Program-made: the position numbers and the translations under genes
Shown here: positions 26,039 through 34,443 of the stretch, in pieces
How the letters are laid out: each line of letters opens with the position of its first letter
Position numbering within the stretch: the stretch's first letter is position 1
DNA from: an uncultured Akkermansia sp.
Lineage (GTDB): Bacteria; Verrucomicrobiota; Verrucomicrobiia; Verrucomicrobiales; Akkermansiaceae
Direction of reading: 5' to 3'
Assembly (NCBI GenBank): GCA_947589345.1
Contig: CANQAC010000009.1
Location: 1 to 59,409, forward strand
Length of the DNA: 59,409 nt
Notes under the pieces: model-generated
What the model was told of the DNA's origin: nothing
What the model saw: only the letters and a program-made list of their open reading frames with translations
Databases searched by the model: none

Positions 26039-27574
26039 ATGTCACATCAACCTGTAGTTCTGATTATACGCGATGGCTGGGGACGCAACCCACAGGGAGC
26101 GGAGGCGGCCAGTAAGACCGGCGATGCAACGGTACTTGCCGACACGCCTTTTACGGATCAATTGTTGGCTACAAGCCCGCATTCGTTGTTGGGAGCGAGC
26201 GGAGAAGATGTGGGGTTGCCGGACGGACAGATGGGAAATTCGGAGGTAGGACACCTGAACCTGGGCGCCGGACGAGTGGTATACCAGGATCTCTGCCGCA
26301 TATCGAATGCAATCAACGATGGCAGTTTTGCAGCCAATCCCGTGATCACGGAGGCTTTTGCCAAGGCAAAAGAGCGCCGCTTGCATTTGCTGGGGCTGGT
26401 TTCAGATGGGGGAGTACACTCGCATATCGATCATCTGGTCGGCATCATCAAGCTGGCTGCCCGGAACGGAGTGAAGGATATCATGATTCACGCTATTACG
26501 GATGGTCGTGACACCGACCCCAAGAGCGGAGAAACTTTCCTCACCCGGCTGCAGTCGGCCGCGGAGAGTACAGGCGCGCGCGTTGCGACGGTAGTCGGAC
26601 GTTTCTATGCCATGGATCGCGATAAACGCTGGGAGCGCGTCAAGAAAGGCTGGGATGCCATTGTGTTGGGACGTGGTGAGCAGTGTACCTGCACCCCCGC
26701 GCAATATGCCCAGAAGAGCTATGAGGCCGGCACGACGGATGAGTTCCTGGAGCCCGCGATTTTCTGCGAGGGCAACCAGCCGCGCGTCCGCGATGACGAT
26801 GTGGTGTTTTTCATCAATTTCCGCGCTGACCGCGCTCGCGAGCTCTCCCGTGCCTTTATCTACGATGACTTTGACGGATTTGATCGCGAGGTCCATCCGA
26901 AGGTCCACTACATCACCATGACCGAATATGAGGCCTGTTACCCATCTCCGATCGTTTTTGAGCAGGAGAAGCTCGCCAATATCTTCGGTGAGGTGGTTTC
27001 GCGTGCCGGATTGCGCCAACTGCGCATCGCTGAGACTGAAAAGTACGCCCATGTCACCTTCTTCTTCAACGGAGGAGTCGAGACGCAGTTTGAGGGTGAA
27101 GATCGCATTCTCGTGCCGTCTCCGCGCGATGTAGCGACCTATGACGAGAAACCGCAGATGAGCGTTGCAGAGGTGGCAGACAAGTTTGTGGAGGCTATCG
27201 GCCATTATGACGTGGCAATCATGAACTTTGCCAATCCGGATATGGTGGGACATACGGGATATTTGAAGGCAGGCATTGCGGCGTGCGAGGCGGTGGACAA
27301 GGCGCTTGAGAAATGTGTGAAGCGCATTCTGGAGCTGGGAGGGCGCTGCCTTATCTGCGCGGATCACGGTAACTGCGAGCAGATGATTAATCCTGACGGT
27401 ACGCCGAACACAGCTCATACGACCAATCTTGTGGATCTCATCTATTGCGGACCGGACCAGAACGACGTGAAGCTGGAGAACGGCAAGCTGGCGGATCTGT
27501 CGCCGACATTGCTTGCGCTTCTCGGCATTGAGCAGCCCGCGGAGATGACCGGGCACAGCCTGATCAAGCGCTGA
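26039..27574 (+). CDS. gpmI: 2,3-bisphosphoglycerate-independent phosphoglycerate mutase
   Basis: Manganese-dependent enzyme that interconverts 3-phosphoglycerate and 2-phosphoglycerate. I start it at ATG 26039 (MSHQPVVLIIRDGWGRN); an in-frame ATG at 26012 would lie within the promoter spacer. Metal ligand Asp12 lies in RDGWG and the phosphorylated Ser68 in MGNSEVGHLNLGAGR. The transferase domain (about 80-300) and the alkaline-phosphatase-fold domain are both present, the latter with CADHGNCEQM and PNTAHTTN near the C terminus. The 511-residue length is normal. A strong terminator follows. Confidence 0.96.
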   Translation: MSHQPVVLIIRDGWGRNPQGAEAASKTGDATVLADTPFTDQLLATSPHSLLGASGEDVGLPDGQMGNSEVGHLNLGAGRVVYQDLCRISNAINDGSFAANPVITEAFAKAKERRLHLLGLVSDGGVHSHIDHLVGIIKLAARNGVKDIMIHAITDGRDTDPKSGETFLTRLQSAAESTGARVATVVGRFYAMDRDKRWERVKKGWDAIVLGRGEQCTCTPAQYAQKSYEAGTTDEFLEPAIFCEGNQPRVRDDDVVFFINFRADRARELSRAFIYDDFDGFDREVHPKVHYITMTEYEACYPSPIVFEQEKLANIFGEVVSRAGLRQLRIAETEKYAHVTFFFNGGVETQFEGEDRILVPSPRDVATYDEKPQMSVAEVADKFVEAIGHYDVAIMNFANPDMVGHTGYLKAGIAACEAVDKALEKCVKRILELGGRCLICADHGNCEQMINPDGTPNTAHTTNLVDLIYCGPDQNDVKLENGKLADLSPTLLALLGIEQPAEMTGHSLIKR

Positions 27575-27600
27575 GAAACCGTCGGCTGTTTGCAACTTTA

Positions 27601-27635
27601 CTCGCCCGGCTGCGCCAGTGGCCGGGCGATTTTTG
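27601..27635 (+). terminator. Rho-independent terminator of gpmI
   Basis: An 8-bp GC stem (CGCCCGGC with GCCGGGCG), a 10-nt loop and then ATTTTT, 27 bp after the gpmI stop. The converging gene on the other strand ends at 27641, so the hairpin may serve both, although no T tract follows it on the minus strand. Confidence 0.85.
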
Positions 27636-27640
27636 CGGGG

Positions 27641-28240
27641 TTACTCGTCGGCTTCCGAGCGATCAGCAGCAAGTCGGCCGTAAGTGGTTTTAGGATAGCG
27701 CTTGATGAGATCACGACGAATTTCTTCGGCGCGGGATGGAGAGCGATCTTCTTTGCGAAGCAAGGTAACGGCGCGCCACATGAGCATGGCGGCATCTTCC
27801 TTGCGCGCCACTTTGCGGGCGCCGGTCAGCATGTGTTCAGCAGCCTTCTGCGGATCCTTGAGTTCAAGTTCCGTGACGCGTGCCAGCTCCATCCAGGCGC
27901 GCGTGCGGGAGGAATCGGAGCGTACGAGGCGTTCCAGCTCGGGAACGCGATCGGCGAGGTGTTGGTCGATAATCTGCTGAGCGAGCGAGACGACGGGGTC
28001 ATCTGCCGGAAAATAGTTGCCGCCGTAAAAGCGCTCGCTGAGGGCTTGCGCCCAGCTGGGTAACAGCCAGAAGCGAAAGATGACTCCTTCCACGATAGCT
28101 AACAAAAGCACCCCGATAAGCAGAGTGATGATCCATCCCGAGATGGTCTCTACCAGCCCGAACCACCAGAAACTCATCCCGATTGCAAACAGGTAGAGGG
28201 GGATGAAAGCAACGATAAGCTGGAAAAAACGGCGTATCAT
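27641..28240 (-). CDS. Small inner-membrane protein with helical C-terminal region
   Basis: 199 residues, function unknown. Two hydrophobic segments near the N terminus (about residues 6-30 and 34-58) are followed by about 135 soluble, mostly helical residues with TPR-like spacing (RAWMELARVTELELKDPQKAAEHML). The ATG overlaps the stop of the upstream LolA-like gene by four bases, so the two are translationally coupled and may work together in lipoprotein transport or envelope assembly. The C terminus is charged. I recognise no catalytic motif. Confidence 0.7.
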   Translation of the reverse strand: MIRRFFQLIVAFIPLYLFAIGMSFWWFGLVETISGWIITLLIGVLLLAIVEGVIFRFWLLPSWAQALSERFYGGNYFPADDPVVSLAQQIIDQHLADRVPELERLVRSDSSRTRAWMELARVTELELKDPQKAAEHMLTGARKVARKEDAAMLMWRAVTLLRKEDRSPSRAEEIRRDLIKRYPKTTYGRLAADRSEADE

Positions 28241-28959
28241 TTCTTGAGGATGTCATCCATCTCCAGGTAATCCAGAGCGATGGTGCGTCTGTCGTTCTGC
28301 GGATTGCGCACTTCCATCTTCATTTGTTTGAAGAACCAGGTGCCATCGGAGAGACGCTGGATGGATGTGATGGAGAAGCGTTTCTTGAGCTTGCCGTCAG
28401 GTCCGTAGCCGTCAATTTGCCAAACCGTGCCGTTTTCTTTGTCGATCCACATGCGCACGGTGGAGAATTGCCCGACGCCCGGGGATGGGTTGGAAGCTTG
28501 CACAATGTAGCAGTCTCGGCCTTTGACGCGAGAGTCGGCTGAGTCGGGCAGGATGCTGCCCCCCCTCCAGTAGAGAAAGCGCAGAGAGAGGTCCTCATAC
28601 GTGACATCAGTGCCGGCAATAGGTTGAGCATAAGTAGCCGGCGCCATCACAAGCGCTTTTCCCCCGTTTACCAGAAGGAGATCCGCTTTTTTGTCGCCGA
28701 TGCGTACGTCAAAGCGCCTCCAGGCGTCTCCCTGCTTGTACTGGAACGCAATCGTGTTGCCGCGTGAACTCAGACTGAAAGGAATCTTGAGACTGCCTTT
28801 ACGAATCGAGCCGACCACATCCTTGTTTCCCTGGCTCACCAACATTTGGCGCATGCTGGACAGCAGCTCATCTGCCGCACCGGCGGCATGAGCCCATGCG
28901 CTGTTGAACAGACCATAGACTAACAGAAAATACAGGAGGATCTTCGCGGATGTCTTCAC
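28237..28959 (-). CDS. LolA-like outer membrane lipoprotein-sorting protein
   Basis: Periplasmic protein of about 240 residues with a signal peptide (hydrophobic core ILLYFLLVYGLFNSAWAHA) and a beta-rich body resembling the LolA/LolB-like fold (LRFLYWRGGS, GRDCYIVQASNP, VRMWIDKENGTVWQIDGYG). Such proteins carry or sort lipoproteins or lipids to the outer membrane. ATG codons at 28971 and 28968 are also possible, but a -10 box (TATGAT) overlaps them, and the GTG at 28959 lies exactly seven bases after it, where transcription should begin. I therefore favour GTG. The gene overlaps the next one by four bases. Confidence 0.7.
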   Translation of the reverse strand: MKTSAKILLYFLLVYGLFNSAWAHAAGAADELLSSMRQMLVSQGNKDVVGSIRKGSLKIPFSLSSRGNTIAFQYKQGDAWRRFDVRIGDKKADLLLVNGGKALVMAPATYAQPIAGTDVTYEDLSLRFLYWRGGSILPDSADSRVKGRDCYIVQASNPSPGVGQFSTVRMWIDKENGTVWQIDGYGPDGKLKKRFSITSIQRLSDGTWFFKQMKMEVRNPQNDRRTIALDYLEMDDILKK

Positions 28960-28966
28960 GGATTTC

Positions 28967-28994
28967 ATCATATCACATGCGTGGGCTAAGGCAA
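28967..28994 (-). promoter_or_regulatory. Promoter overlapping alternative starts of the LolA-like gene
   Basis: On the minus strand TTGCCT, 16 bp, TATGAT, then seven bases to GTG 28959. If it is real, the ATGs at 28968/28971 are not transcribed. Confidence 0.6.
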
Positions 28995-29292
28995 GCAAAT
29001 TAGCCGGGACCAGGTCGCCGCCTGGCGTTGCGCTCCCGGTGGAGGAAACGTCGCAAGTTGTTGATTTTGCTTGTTTTGAATGTTGAAACGGTGACGCGAA
29101 CGCCCCATGATGCAGGGGAAGTTGACCTATCCCACCCCGGGTTAGGCATGTTGCGGGTGGAATGTGCGCCCTGTGCATCATATCAGCGCATCCTGCGATA
29201 TCAAATCGTAAAAGTTAATTTCGTTTTCCTTGGCGTTTTCCCGGATCGGACGGAGTTGTGTAAAAAAGTGTGGCGACAAACAGAGATTTTGC
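28995..29292. other. Divergent intergenic region between the LolA-like gene and rpmB
   Basis: About 300 bp between two divergent promoters. A short frame can be read at 29028-29306 on the plus strand but its translation has no family resemblance and it runs into the rpmB promoter. No L28 autoregulatory structure that I recognise. Confidence 0.5.
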
Positions 29293-29320
29293 TTGACGTC
29301 GTGTAAAAATTGTCTAAAAT
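29293..29320 (+). promoter_or_regulatory. Promoter of rpmB
   Basis: TTGACG, 16 bp, TAAAAT. The -10 box lies 34 bases before the ATG at 29355, giving a leader of about 28 nt with no Shine-Dalgarno sequence. Confidence 0.7.
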
Positions 29321-29354
29321 AGCTCCCCACGAACCTCTTCATAAACGATCAGTC

Positions 29355-29633
29355 ATGTCCAGAATCTGTAACATCACGTTGGCAATTCCTCACAAAGGTC
29401 GCCGTATTCATCGCTCCGGTTTGGCCAAGAAGAAGGGCGGTATCGGACGCCATGTGACCAAGACGGTGAATCGAACCGTTTTCCCGAATCTGCAGGAGAA
29501 GCGCATCTGGGTGCCGGAACTCAACGGCGGTCGCGGTGGGTACATCCGTATGAAGCTTTCTTGCAAGGCGTTGCGTTCCATATCGAAAAATGGCGCCTTT
29601 GCGACACTCAAGAAAGCAGGTATCCTTTTTTGA
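29355..29633 (+). CDS. rpmB: Large ribosomal subunit protein bL28
   Basis: 92 residues of the 50S subunit protein L28. It starts MSRICNITLAIPHKGRRIHRSG, a diverged version of the usual opening. The zinc-binding cysteines seen in some L28 proteins are absent apart from Cys5. The conserved central part (NRTVFPNLQEKRIW) and the end (KLSCKALRSISKNG) are clear. A longer frame opens at 29310, but ATG 29355 fits the promoter and the family start. It is followed 103 bp later by a small gene in the same direction. Confidence 0.9.
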   Translation: MSRICNITLAIPHKGRRIHRSGLAKKKGGIGRHVTKTVNRTVFPNLQEKRIWVPELNGGRGGYIRMKLSCKALRSISKNGAFATLKKAGILF

Positions 29634-29735
29634 AAAAGTGCGCGCAAAAAATTGAACACTCGCATGGGGGCGGGTGTCTCATAGAGAGAGTGCAGGAATC
29701 GGCTGAGCCGAAACCGAGATAAAAAGAGACGAGTC

Positions 29736-29963
29736 ATGATACGGCAGAAGACACATATCGCTTTACGGATAAATGATGGAAATGAGAACCACCACCTCTG
29801 GAACAACCGAGGGGTGTGGTGGTGTCATGTGACTGTCCATAAGCCGGATTCCACGGCGGAGCGTCTGCGCTTTTCATTGCGGACTCGTGATATTCACAAG
29901 GCACGTACTTTGCGTGATCGCATTTTTGCCGACATCCAGCGGCACTTTGGCATCGCCGCGTGA
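29736..29963 (+). CDS. Small protein resembling the N-terminal arm domain of tyrosine recombinases
   Basis: 75 residues, no assigned function. The stretch NRGVWWCHVTVHKPDSTAER followed by LRFSLRTRDIHKARTLRDRIF resembles the AP2-like or arm-type DNA-binding domain that opens many phage integrases (a W-x-hydrophobic strand trio, then a Thr-Arg-Asp-x-x-x-Ala-Arg helix). The protein ends where the core-binding domain would begin, and no catalytic domain follows. A small palindrome (TCGGCTGAGCCGA) lies about 25 bp before the start, and a purine-rich stretch (AGAGACGAG) could act as a weak ribosome site. It may be a free-standing DNA-binding protein or an integrase remnant. Confidence 0.55.
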   Translation: MIRQKTHIALRINDGNENHHLWNNRGVWWCHVTVHKPDSTAERLRFSLRTRDIHKARTLRDRIFADIQRHFGIAA

Positions 29964-30022
29964 AACCACGCCAACGGGGGCAGCTTGACGGAAAGGGCGT
30001 TCGGTATGGCTGAGCGCCGCCT

Positions 30023-30904
30023 TCAGGAGGGGGCGTGACATACCGGGAAGCGCGCGGCGCCGCTCATATCAGTGTGCAGAGAGACGCGAGCGAAGCCGGC
30101 TTGCTTCATGAGTTCCACGACGCGTTCCCCCTGGTCATGGCCCACTTCCAACAGCAGGCACGCGCCGGGTTCCATGTGGCTTTTCGCTTGTGAGACAAAC
30201 CGGCGTATCATGTCCAGACCATCGTCTCCGCCGTAGAGAGCCGTGGCGGGGTCGTGAGTGACTTCGACTTGAAGTCGCTCGTGATCAGGAATGTACGGCA
30301 GATTTGCCACAATCATGTGGAAAGAGGACGGCGGGAGAATACGTGTGTCCTCATTGGTCGGAGGTTCCCAAGCCGAAAAGAGGTCGGAACGGAAAGTGCG
30401 CACGCGTGCGCCCAGGGTGGTGGCGTTTTCCAGAGCGAGGCTGAGAGCCGCCGGGGAGATGTCCGCCAGCGCCACGTCCGGCTTCAAGTCACGGAGTTCA
30501 AGGGCGAGGGTAATGCCGATAACGCCGGAGCCGCACCCCATGTCCAGAATGCGTGGGGATGGCGGAGCGACGGGAGCGAAACAACGGAGGGCAAGTTCGA
30601 CGAGCTCTTCTGTCTCGGGGCGTGGGATGAGGGCGCGGGAATCGGAGCGGAAAGAACGGCGGTAAAATTCGACGGAGCCAAGCAGGTGTTGCAGCGGCAC
30701 GCCCTGACCACGAGAACGCAGCAAAGTGCGCAGTTCCGCCAACTTGTCTTCCGGCAACGTTTCGTCCGTGTGCAGATAAATCCACGTGCGATCGGTATTC
30801 ATCACATGGGCAATGAGGGCTTGCATGGATGAGCGAGCGCCTTCAATGCCACGAGCCTCAAGGTAAGCTGTGCCGGAGCTGAGAATATCGCGTATGGTTT
30901 TCAT
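30023..30904 (-). CDS. prmC: Peptide chain release factor N5-glutamine methyltransferase
   Basis: Methylates the Gln of the GGQ motif of release factors with S-adenosylmethionine. 293 residues: a helical N-terminal substrate domain (about 1-90), then a Rossmann-fold methyltransferase with LDMGCGSGVIGITLAL (SAM site) and the N-(L/P)PY catalytic motif as VANLPYIPDHE. The ATG overlaps the prfA stop by four bases. It therefore sits directly behind the gene of its own substrate, the usual arrangement. Confidence 0.95.
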   Translation of the reverse strand: MKTIRDILSSGTAYLEARGIEGARSSMQALIAHVMNTDRTWIYLHTDETLPEDKLAELRTLLRSRGQGVPLQHLLGSVEFYRRSFRSDSRALIPRPETEELVELALRCFAPVAPPSPRILDMGCGSGVIGITLALELRDLKPDVALADISPAALSLALENATTLGARVRTFRSDLFSAWEPPTNEDTRILPPSSFHMIVANLPYIPDHERLQVEVTHDPATALYGGDDGLDMIRRFVSQAKSHMEPGACLLLEVGHDQGERVVELMKQAGFARVSLHTDMSGAARFPVCHAPS

Positions 30905-31980
30905 GCGTTGAGTTCATCCATACGTTCAATCATTTCCTCGTGTTGCATGTGGGAGATGAGGTCATCCAGAGCGCCGGCAGCCATCACGACATCAAGATTG
31001 TAGGCAGTGTAGGAAATGCGGTGGTCAGTGATGCGATTTTGGGGAAAATTGTAGGTCCGAATTTTCTCTTCTCGGCTGCCGGACCCGATGAGGGCGCGTC
31101 TTTTTTCAGAATAGCTTTGTTGCGCTTCTTTTTGCTTCATCTCGAAGAGCCGCGCGCGGAGGATGCTCATGCCGGTTTCCCGGTTCTTGATTTGTGAGCG
31201 TTCTTTCTCGCAACGCACCATGATACCCGTCGGCAGGTGAAAAATCTGCACGGCGGATTCGGTGCGGTTGACGTGTTGCCCGCCTGCGCCACCGGAGCGG
31301 CAGGTTTCAATGCGCAGGTCCTCGGGGCGTATCTGTATGTCCACCTCTTCAGCCTCAGGCAAAACGGCGACTGTGGCAGTTGACGTGTGGATGCGCCCCT
31401 GAGCCTCCGTGGCAGGTACGCGCTGCACGCGGTGTACCCCGCTCTCGTATTTAAGCGAGCGAAAAACTTCCTCTCCGGTGACGCGTACGGTAACTTCCTT
31501 GAACCCACCGATGTCATTCGGGGAAGCATCCAGCAGCTCAAAGCGCCAGCCGCGATTTTCCGCGAAACGCTGGTACATCGTGAGCAAATCACCCACAAAG
31601 AGAGCCGCTTCGTCCCCTCCGGTCCCCGCGCGCAGCTCCAGAAGGGCATCGCGATCTTCCAATTCATCGCGCGGGAGCAGGGCGTACTGCACCTGCTCCT
31701 CAAGACCGGCGACGCGTTTCTGCAGGTCAGGCAACTCGGCCTGGGCCAGTTCAGCTAATTCGGCATCGTCTCCCGAGGAGATTGCGGTGATTTCCGAGAC
31801 TTGCCTGCGCAGATTTTCAAGCTCACTCCAAGTGGCAAGGAGCTCCTGAGTGCGCCGGTGTTCACGCATCAGCTCACCGGCGCGCGCCTGGTCCTCAAAA
31901 AGACTCGGGTCGCCGATCAGCTTCTCAAGCTCCGCCAGCCTTTCGCGTCTCCTTTCGATGAGCGATGCGTATTCCATCAC
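30901..31980 (-). CDS. prfA: Peptide chain release factor 1
   Basis: Recognises UAA and UAG stop codons and triggers peptide release. The GGQ motif is intact (SGGAGGQHVNRTESAVQ), and the region VPATEAQGRIHTSTATVAVLPE marks it as RF1 and not RF2. 359-360 residues is normal. Two starts are possible: GTG at 31980 and ATG at 31977. The -10 box TAGAAT ends six bases before the GTG and nine before the ATG, so the transcript probably begins at one of them. prmC overlaps its stop. Confidence 0.96.
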   Translation of the reverse strand: MMEYASLIERRRERLAELEKLIGDPSLFEDQARAGELMREHRRTQELLATWSELENLRRQVSEITAISSGDDAELAELAQAELPDLQKRVAGLEEQVQYALLPRDELEDRDALLELRAGTGGDEAALFVGDLLTMYQRFAENRGWRFELLDASPNDIGGFKEVTVRVTGEEVFRSLKYESGVHRVQRVPATEAQGRIHTSTATVAVLPEAEEVDIQIRPEDLRIETCRSGGAGGQHVNRTESAVQIFHLPTGIMVRCEKERSQIKNRETGMSILRARLFEMKQKEAQQSYSEKRRALIGSGSREEKIRTYNFPQNRITDHRISYTAYNLDVVMAAGALDDLISHMQHEEMIERMDELNA

Positions 31981-31986
31981 GCGCTC

Positions 31987-32015
31987 ATTCTAGCACAGGA
32001 GTCAGGGCTGCGCAA
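31987..32015 (-). promoter_or_regulatory. Promoter abutting prfA
   Basis: On the minus strand TTGCGC, 17 bp, TAGAAT, then six bases to GTG 31980 or nine to ATG 31977. Predicts a leaderless or nearly leaderless prfA-prmC mRNA. Confidence 0.65.
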
Positions 32016-32088
32016 GAGCCGAGCTTGTCGCATCCGTCTGTTTACGCATGGCAGCGCAAGCATGGCGGACAGCTGCTGATGTTTGGCA

Positions 32089-32117
32089 TTGCCAGGCGGG
32101 TGGGGATATGGTAGAAT
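32089..32117 (+). promoter_or_regulatory. Promoter of the plsY-gpsA-sigma-kinase gene cluster
   Basis: TTGCCA, 17 bp, TAGAAT. Eleven bases separate it from the GTG start of plsY at 32129, so the leader is about five bases. Confidence 0.7.
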
Positions 32118-32128
32118 GCAAGCACGCG

Positions 32129-32773
32129 GTGGAGAAAATCTTATACATCCTGGTTGCCTACCTCATTGGCTCGATACCATTCGGTTATCTGGTCGGCAAA
32201 ATGAACGGTGTGGACCTGCGTGAGCATGGGTCGCACAACATAGGCGCCACTAACGCGACTCGCGTGTTGGGTCGCAAGTGGGGCTTGGCCGTCTTTGCCC
32301 TCGATTTCCTGAAAGGCTGCTTGCCGGTGCAGGCGGTGGCGCTCCAAGAGGGAGGGGATGTGGCGCACTACGACATCGGTCAGGTTGGTCTGCTGCTGGG
32401 GGTGATCGTGGGATTGGTGCTTGGGCATACTTACACCTGTTATTTAAAGTTCCGAGGCGGGAAAGGAGTGGCGACGATGGCCGGATGCCTCGCGGGAGCG
32501 TTTCCGGTGGTGGCCGCGTGGGCAGTGGGGGCGTGGGTGCTTATGATGGTGCAAACGCGGTATGTGTCGCTCTCCAGTATCGTGGCGGGGGCTGTGATGG
32601 TCGTCGCAGCCGGCATTGAATACGGACAGCTTGATGGGGTCTTGAGGCCCGCAGAGTGGATGATTCCCGGTGTTCTTTTCATCATCTTCCTGCTCGTGAT
32701 TTACAAGCACCGAGGGAATCTTCGCCGCATCTGCGACGGCACGGAACCAAAAGCTTTCTCAGAAAAGAAGTAG
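32129..32773 (+). CDS. plsY: Acyl-phosphate:glycerol-3-phosphate acyltransferase PlsY
   Basis: Integral membrane enzyme that acylates glycerol 3-phosphate at position 1 from acyl-phosphate, the first step of phospholipid synthesis. I start at GTG 32129 (MEKILYILVAYLIGSIPFGYL); the frame extends upstream across the promoter, so the longer form is unlikely. The three PlsY motifs are present: GSIPFGYLVGK, GSHNIGATNATRVLG and FRGGKGVATM. Five hydrophobic segments fit the family. About 215 residues. gpsA begins one base after the stop and supplies the glycerol 3-phosphate that PlsY uses. Confidence 0.95.
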   Translation: MEKILYILVAYLIGSIPFGYLVGKMNGVDLREHGSHNIGATNATRVLGRKWGLAVFALDFLKGCLPVQAVALQEGGDVAHYDIGQVGLLLGVIVGLVLGHTYTCYLKFRGGKGVATMAGCLAGAFPVVAAWAVGAWVLMMVQTRYVSLSSIVAGAVMVVAAGIEYGQLDGVLRPAEWMIPGVLFIIFLLVIYKHRGNLRRICDGTEPKAFSEKK

Positions 32774-32774
32774 T

Positions 32775-33788
32775 ATGCACCAACCATTCAAAAAGACAGT
32801 TGTTATCGGCGGCGGCGCCTGGGGTACGGCCCTCACGCTCACCGCTGCGTGTAGCCCGGGTGAGGTCGTCTTGTGGACCTATCGCGAAGAGGAGGCTGCG
32901 ATTATTCGTGAGACCCGGTTGAGCCTCTGCCGCGTGACGGGGGCGAAACCTCTGCCGCCGCACGTGCGTGTGACGAGTCGATGGGAAGATGTGACCGGGG
33001 CGGATTTGGTGATTGTGGTGGTGCCGAGCGTGGTGATGAGGAGCGTTGCGCAGAGCCTGGCCAAAGTGAAGTTAGCGGATGATGCGGTGATCGTGAGTTG
33101 CACCAAGGGCATTGAGAAGGACACATGCTTGCTCATGAGTCAGATATTGAGTGCGACGCTGCCTCAGCCGGTGGGCGTGCTCTCCGGGCCGAACCACGCG
33201 GAAGATATTGTGCTGGAATTGCCGAGTCTGACCTTGGTGGGCTTTGAGGATATTGACCTTGCCACGGCTGTGCAGCAGCGGATGAGTACGCCGTTTCTTC
33301 GCATCTACACCAGCACAGATATCGTGAGTATGCAGTTGGGAGGAGCGGTGAAGAATGTGTTTGCGCTGGCGAGCGGAATATGCGCGGGGCTTGGTTTGGG
33401 GGATAATGCCCGTGCGGCTCTGGCAACGCGCGGTCTGGCGGAAATGACCCGCTTGGGAATGGCTCATGGCGGGAGTATGGAGACCTTCATGGGCCTCTCG
33501 GGCATGGGGGATCTGGTGGTTACCTGCTACTCGGAGCATAGCCGCAACCTGACTGCCGGGCGGTTGATTGCCAAAGGTATTCCGGCGTCGGAGTGCCAGC
33601 AGCGTGTGGGGCAAGTGGTGGAGGGCATCCCCAATACTTTGTCGACGTATCAGCTGGCACGCAAACTGGGTGTGCGCACACCCATCACCGACGCGATGTA
33701 TGAAATCCTCTATGAAGGAAAGCCTGCGCAAATAGCGTTGCAAGAACTGATGGCTCGCGATTTGCGCGAGGAGAAACCGACTGAGTAG
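32775..33788 (+). CDS. gpsA: Glycerol-3-phosphate dehydrogenase [NAD(P)+]
   Basis: Reduces dihydroxyacetone phosphate to sn-glycerol 3-phosphate for phospholipid synthesis. The N-terminal dinucleotide fold starts KTVVIGGGAWGTALTLTAA. The catalytic lysine region is AVKNVFALASGICAGLGLGDNARAAL, and the motif LSGMGDLVVTCYS is typical. 337 residues, full length. It follows plsY by one base and precedes the sigma factor gene closely, so the cluster is probably co-transcribed. Confidence 0.96.
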   Translation: MHQPFKKTVVIGGGAWGTALTLTAACSPGEVVLWTYREEEAAIIRETRLSLCRVTGAKPLPPHVRVTSRWEDVTGADLVIVVVPSVVMRSVAQSLAKVKLADDAVIVSCTKGIEKDTCLLMSQILSATLPQPVGVLSGPNHAEDIVLELPSLTLVGFEDIDLATAVQQRMSTPFLRIYTSTDIVSMQLGGAVKNVFALASGICAGLGLGDNARAALATRGLAEMTRLGMAHGGSMETFMGLSGMGDLVVTCYSEHSRNLTAGRLIAKGIPASECQQRVGQVVEGIPNTLSTYQLARKLGVRTPITDAMYEILYEGKPAQIALQELMARDLREEKPTE

Positions 33789-33815
33789 CCCGCCATGACT
33801 CACCCCGGAGACGAG

Positions 33816-34406
33816 ATGACCGAACGACCGGATACCCTCTGGCTGGCGGAGGTGTGGCAGGAGAACCGTGAGCGTATCGCACGGCTGCTGTCGGCACGCA
33901 TGCCGGATGCACTGTTGAGGCGCATGGGGGTGGACGACATGCTGCAGGAGGTTTATTTGGCATGCGGTCGACGGATGAATTTTTTACGTGAATCCGGGGA
34001 GCTTCCCCTGTATGTAAAGATGCGGCGGGTAGCGTTGCAGACCTTGGCGGATATGGAGCGCAAGCACTTGGCCGCCGGAAAACGTGACGTCTTGAAGGAA
34101 GTCGATCTCATGCCGACGAATTCGGATCGCACCGATTATACCGATGCTTGGGCGCAGTTTGCCGACACCATTTCCAGCCCGCGTACCCATTTGGAGCGCA
34201 TGGAGCGTCAGGCAACCACGCGACGTGTGCTGCAGCAGCTGCCGAAAAATGATCGTGAGATCCTTGAATTACGCCATTTTGAAGAGCTGAGCAATACGGA
34301 ATGCGCCGCCGTGCTGGAGATCACTCAGAAGACGGCCAGCATTCGCTACGTGCGCGCCTTAAAACGGTTCCGCGACCTGCTGCTTCAGGAAGATGAACGC
34401 CTTTGA
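33816..34406 (+). CDS. ECF-type RNA polymerase sigma factor
   Basis: About 196 residues with two sigma regions. Region 2 holds RMGVDDMLQEVYLACGRRM (core binding and -10 recognition). Region 4 is a helix-turn-helix as LPKNDREILELRHFEELSN followed by ECAAVLEITQKTASIRYVRALKRF. An ATG at 33795 is in frame, but the ATG at 33816 has a GGAG sequence five bases ahead, the clearest ribosome site in the window, so I prefer it. The paired gene 38 bp downstream encodes a transmembrane Ser/Thr kinase. Sigma/kinase pairs of this type are common in Planctomycetes and Verrucomicrobia, where the kinase is thought to control the sigma factor. No anti-sigma gene is seen. Confidence 0.9.
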   Translation: MTERPDTLWLAEVWQENRERIARLLSARMPDALLRRMGVDDMLQEVYLACGRRMNFLRESGELPLYVKMRRVALQTLADMERKHLAAGKRDVLKEVDLMPTNSDRTDYTDAWAQFADTISSPRTHLERMERQATTRRVLQQLPKNDREILELRHFEELSNTECAAVLEITQKTASIRYVRALKRFRDLLLQEDERL

Positions 34407-34443
34407 CGTTTCGTCCGTCCCTTTTTCTCCACTTTGCTGAGCT

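Noticed and set aside
29028..29306. 92-residue plus-strand frame before rpmB
   Set aside because: It spans the intergenic region and overlaps the rpmB -35 box; no promoter, ribosome site or recognisable sequence.
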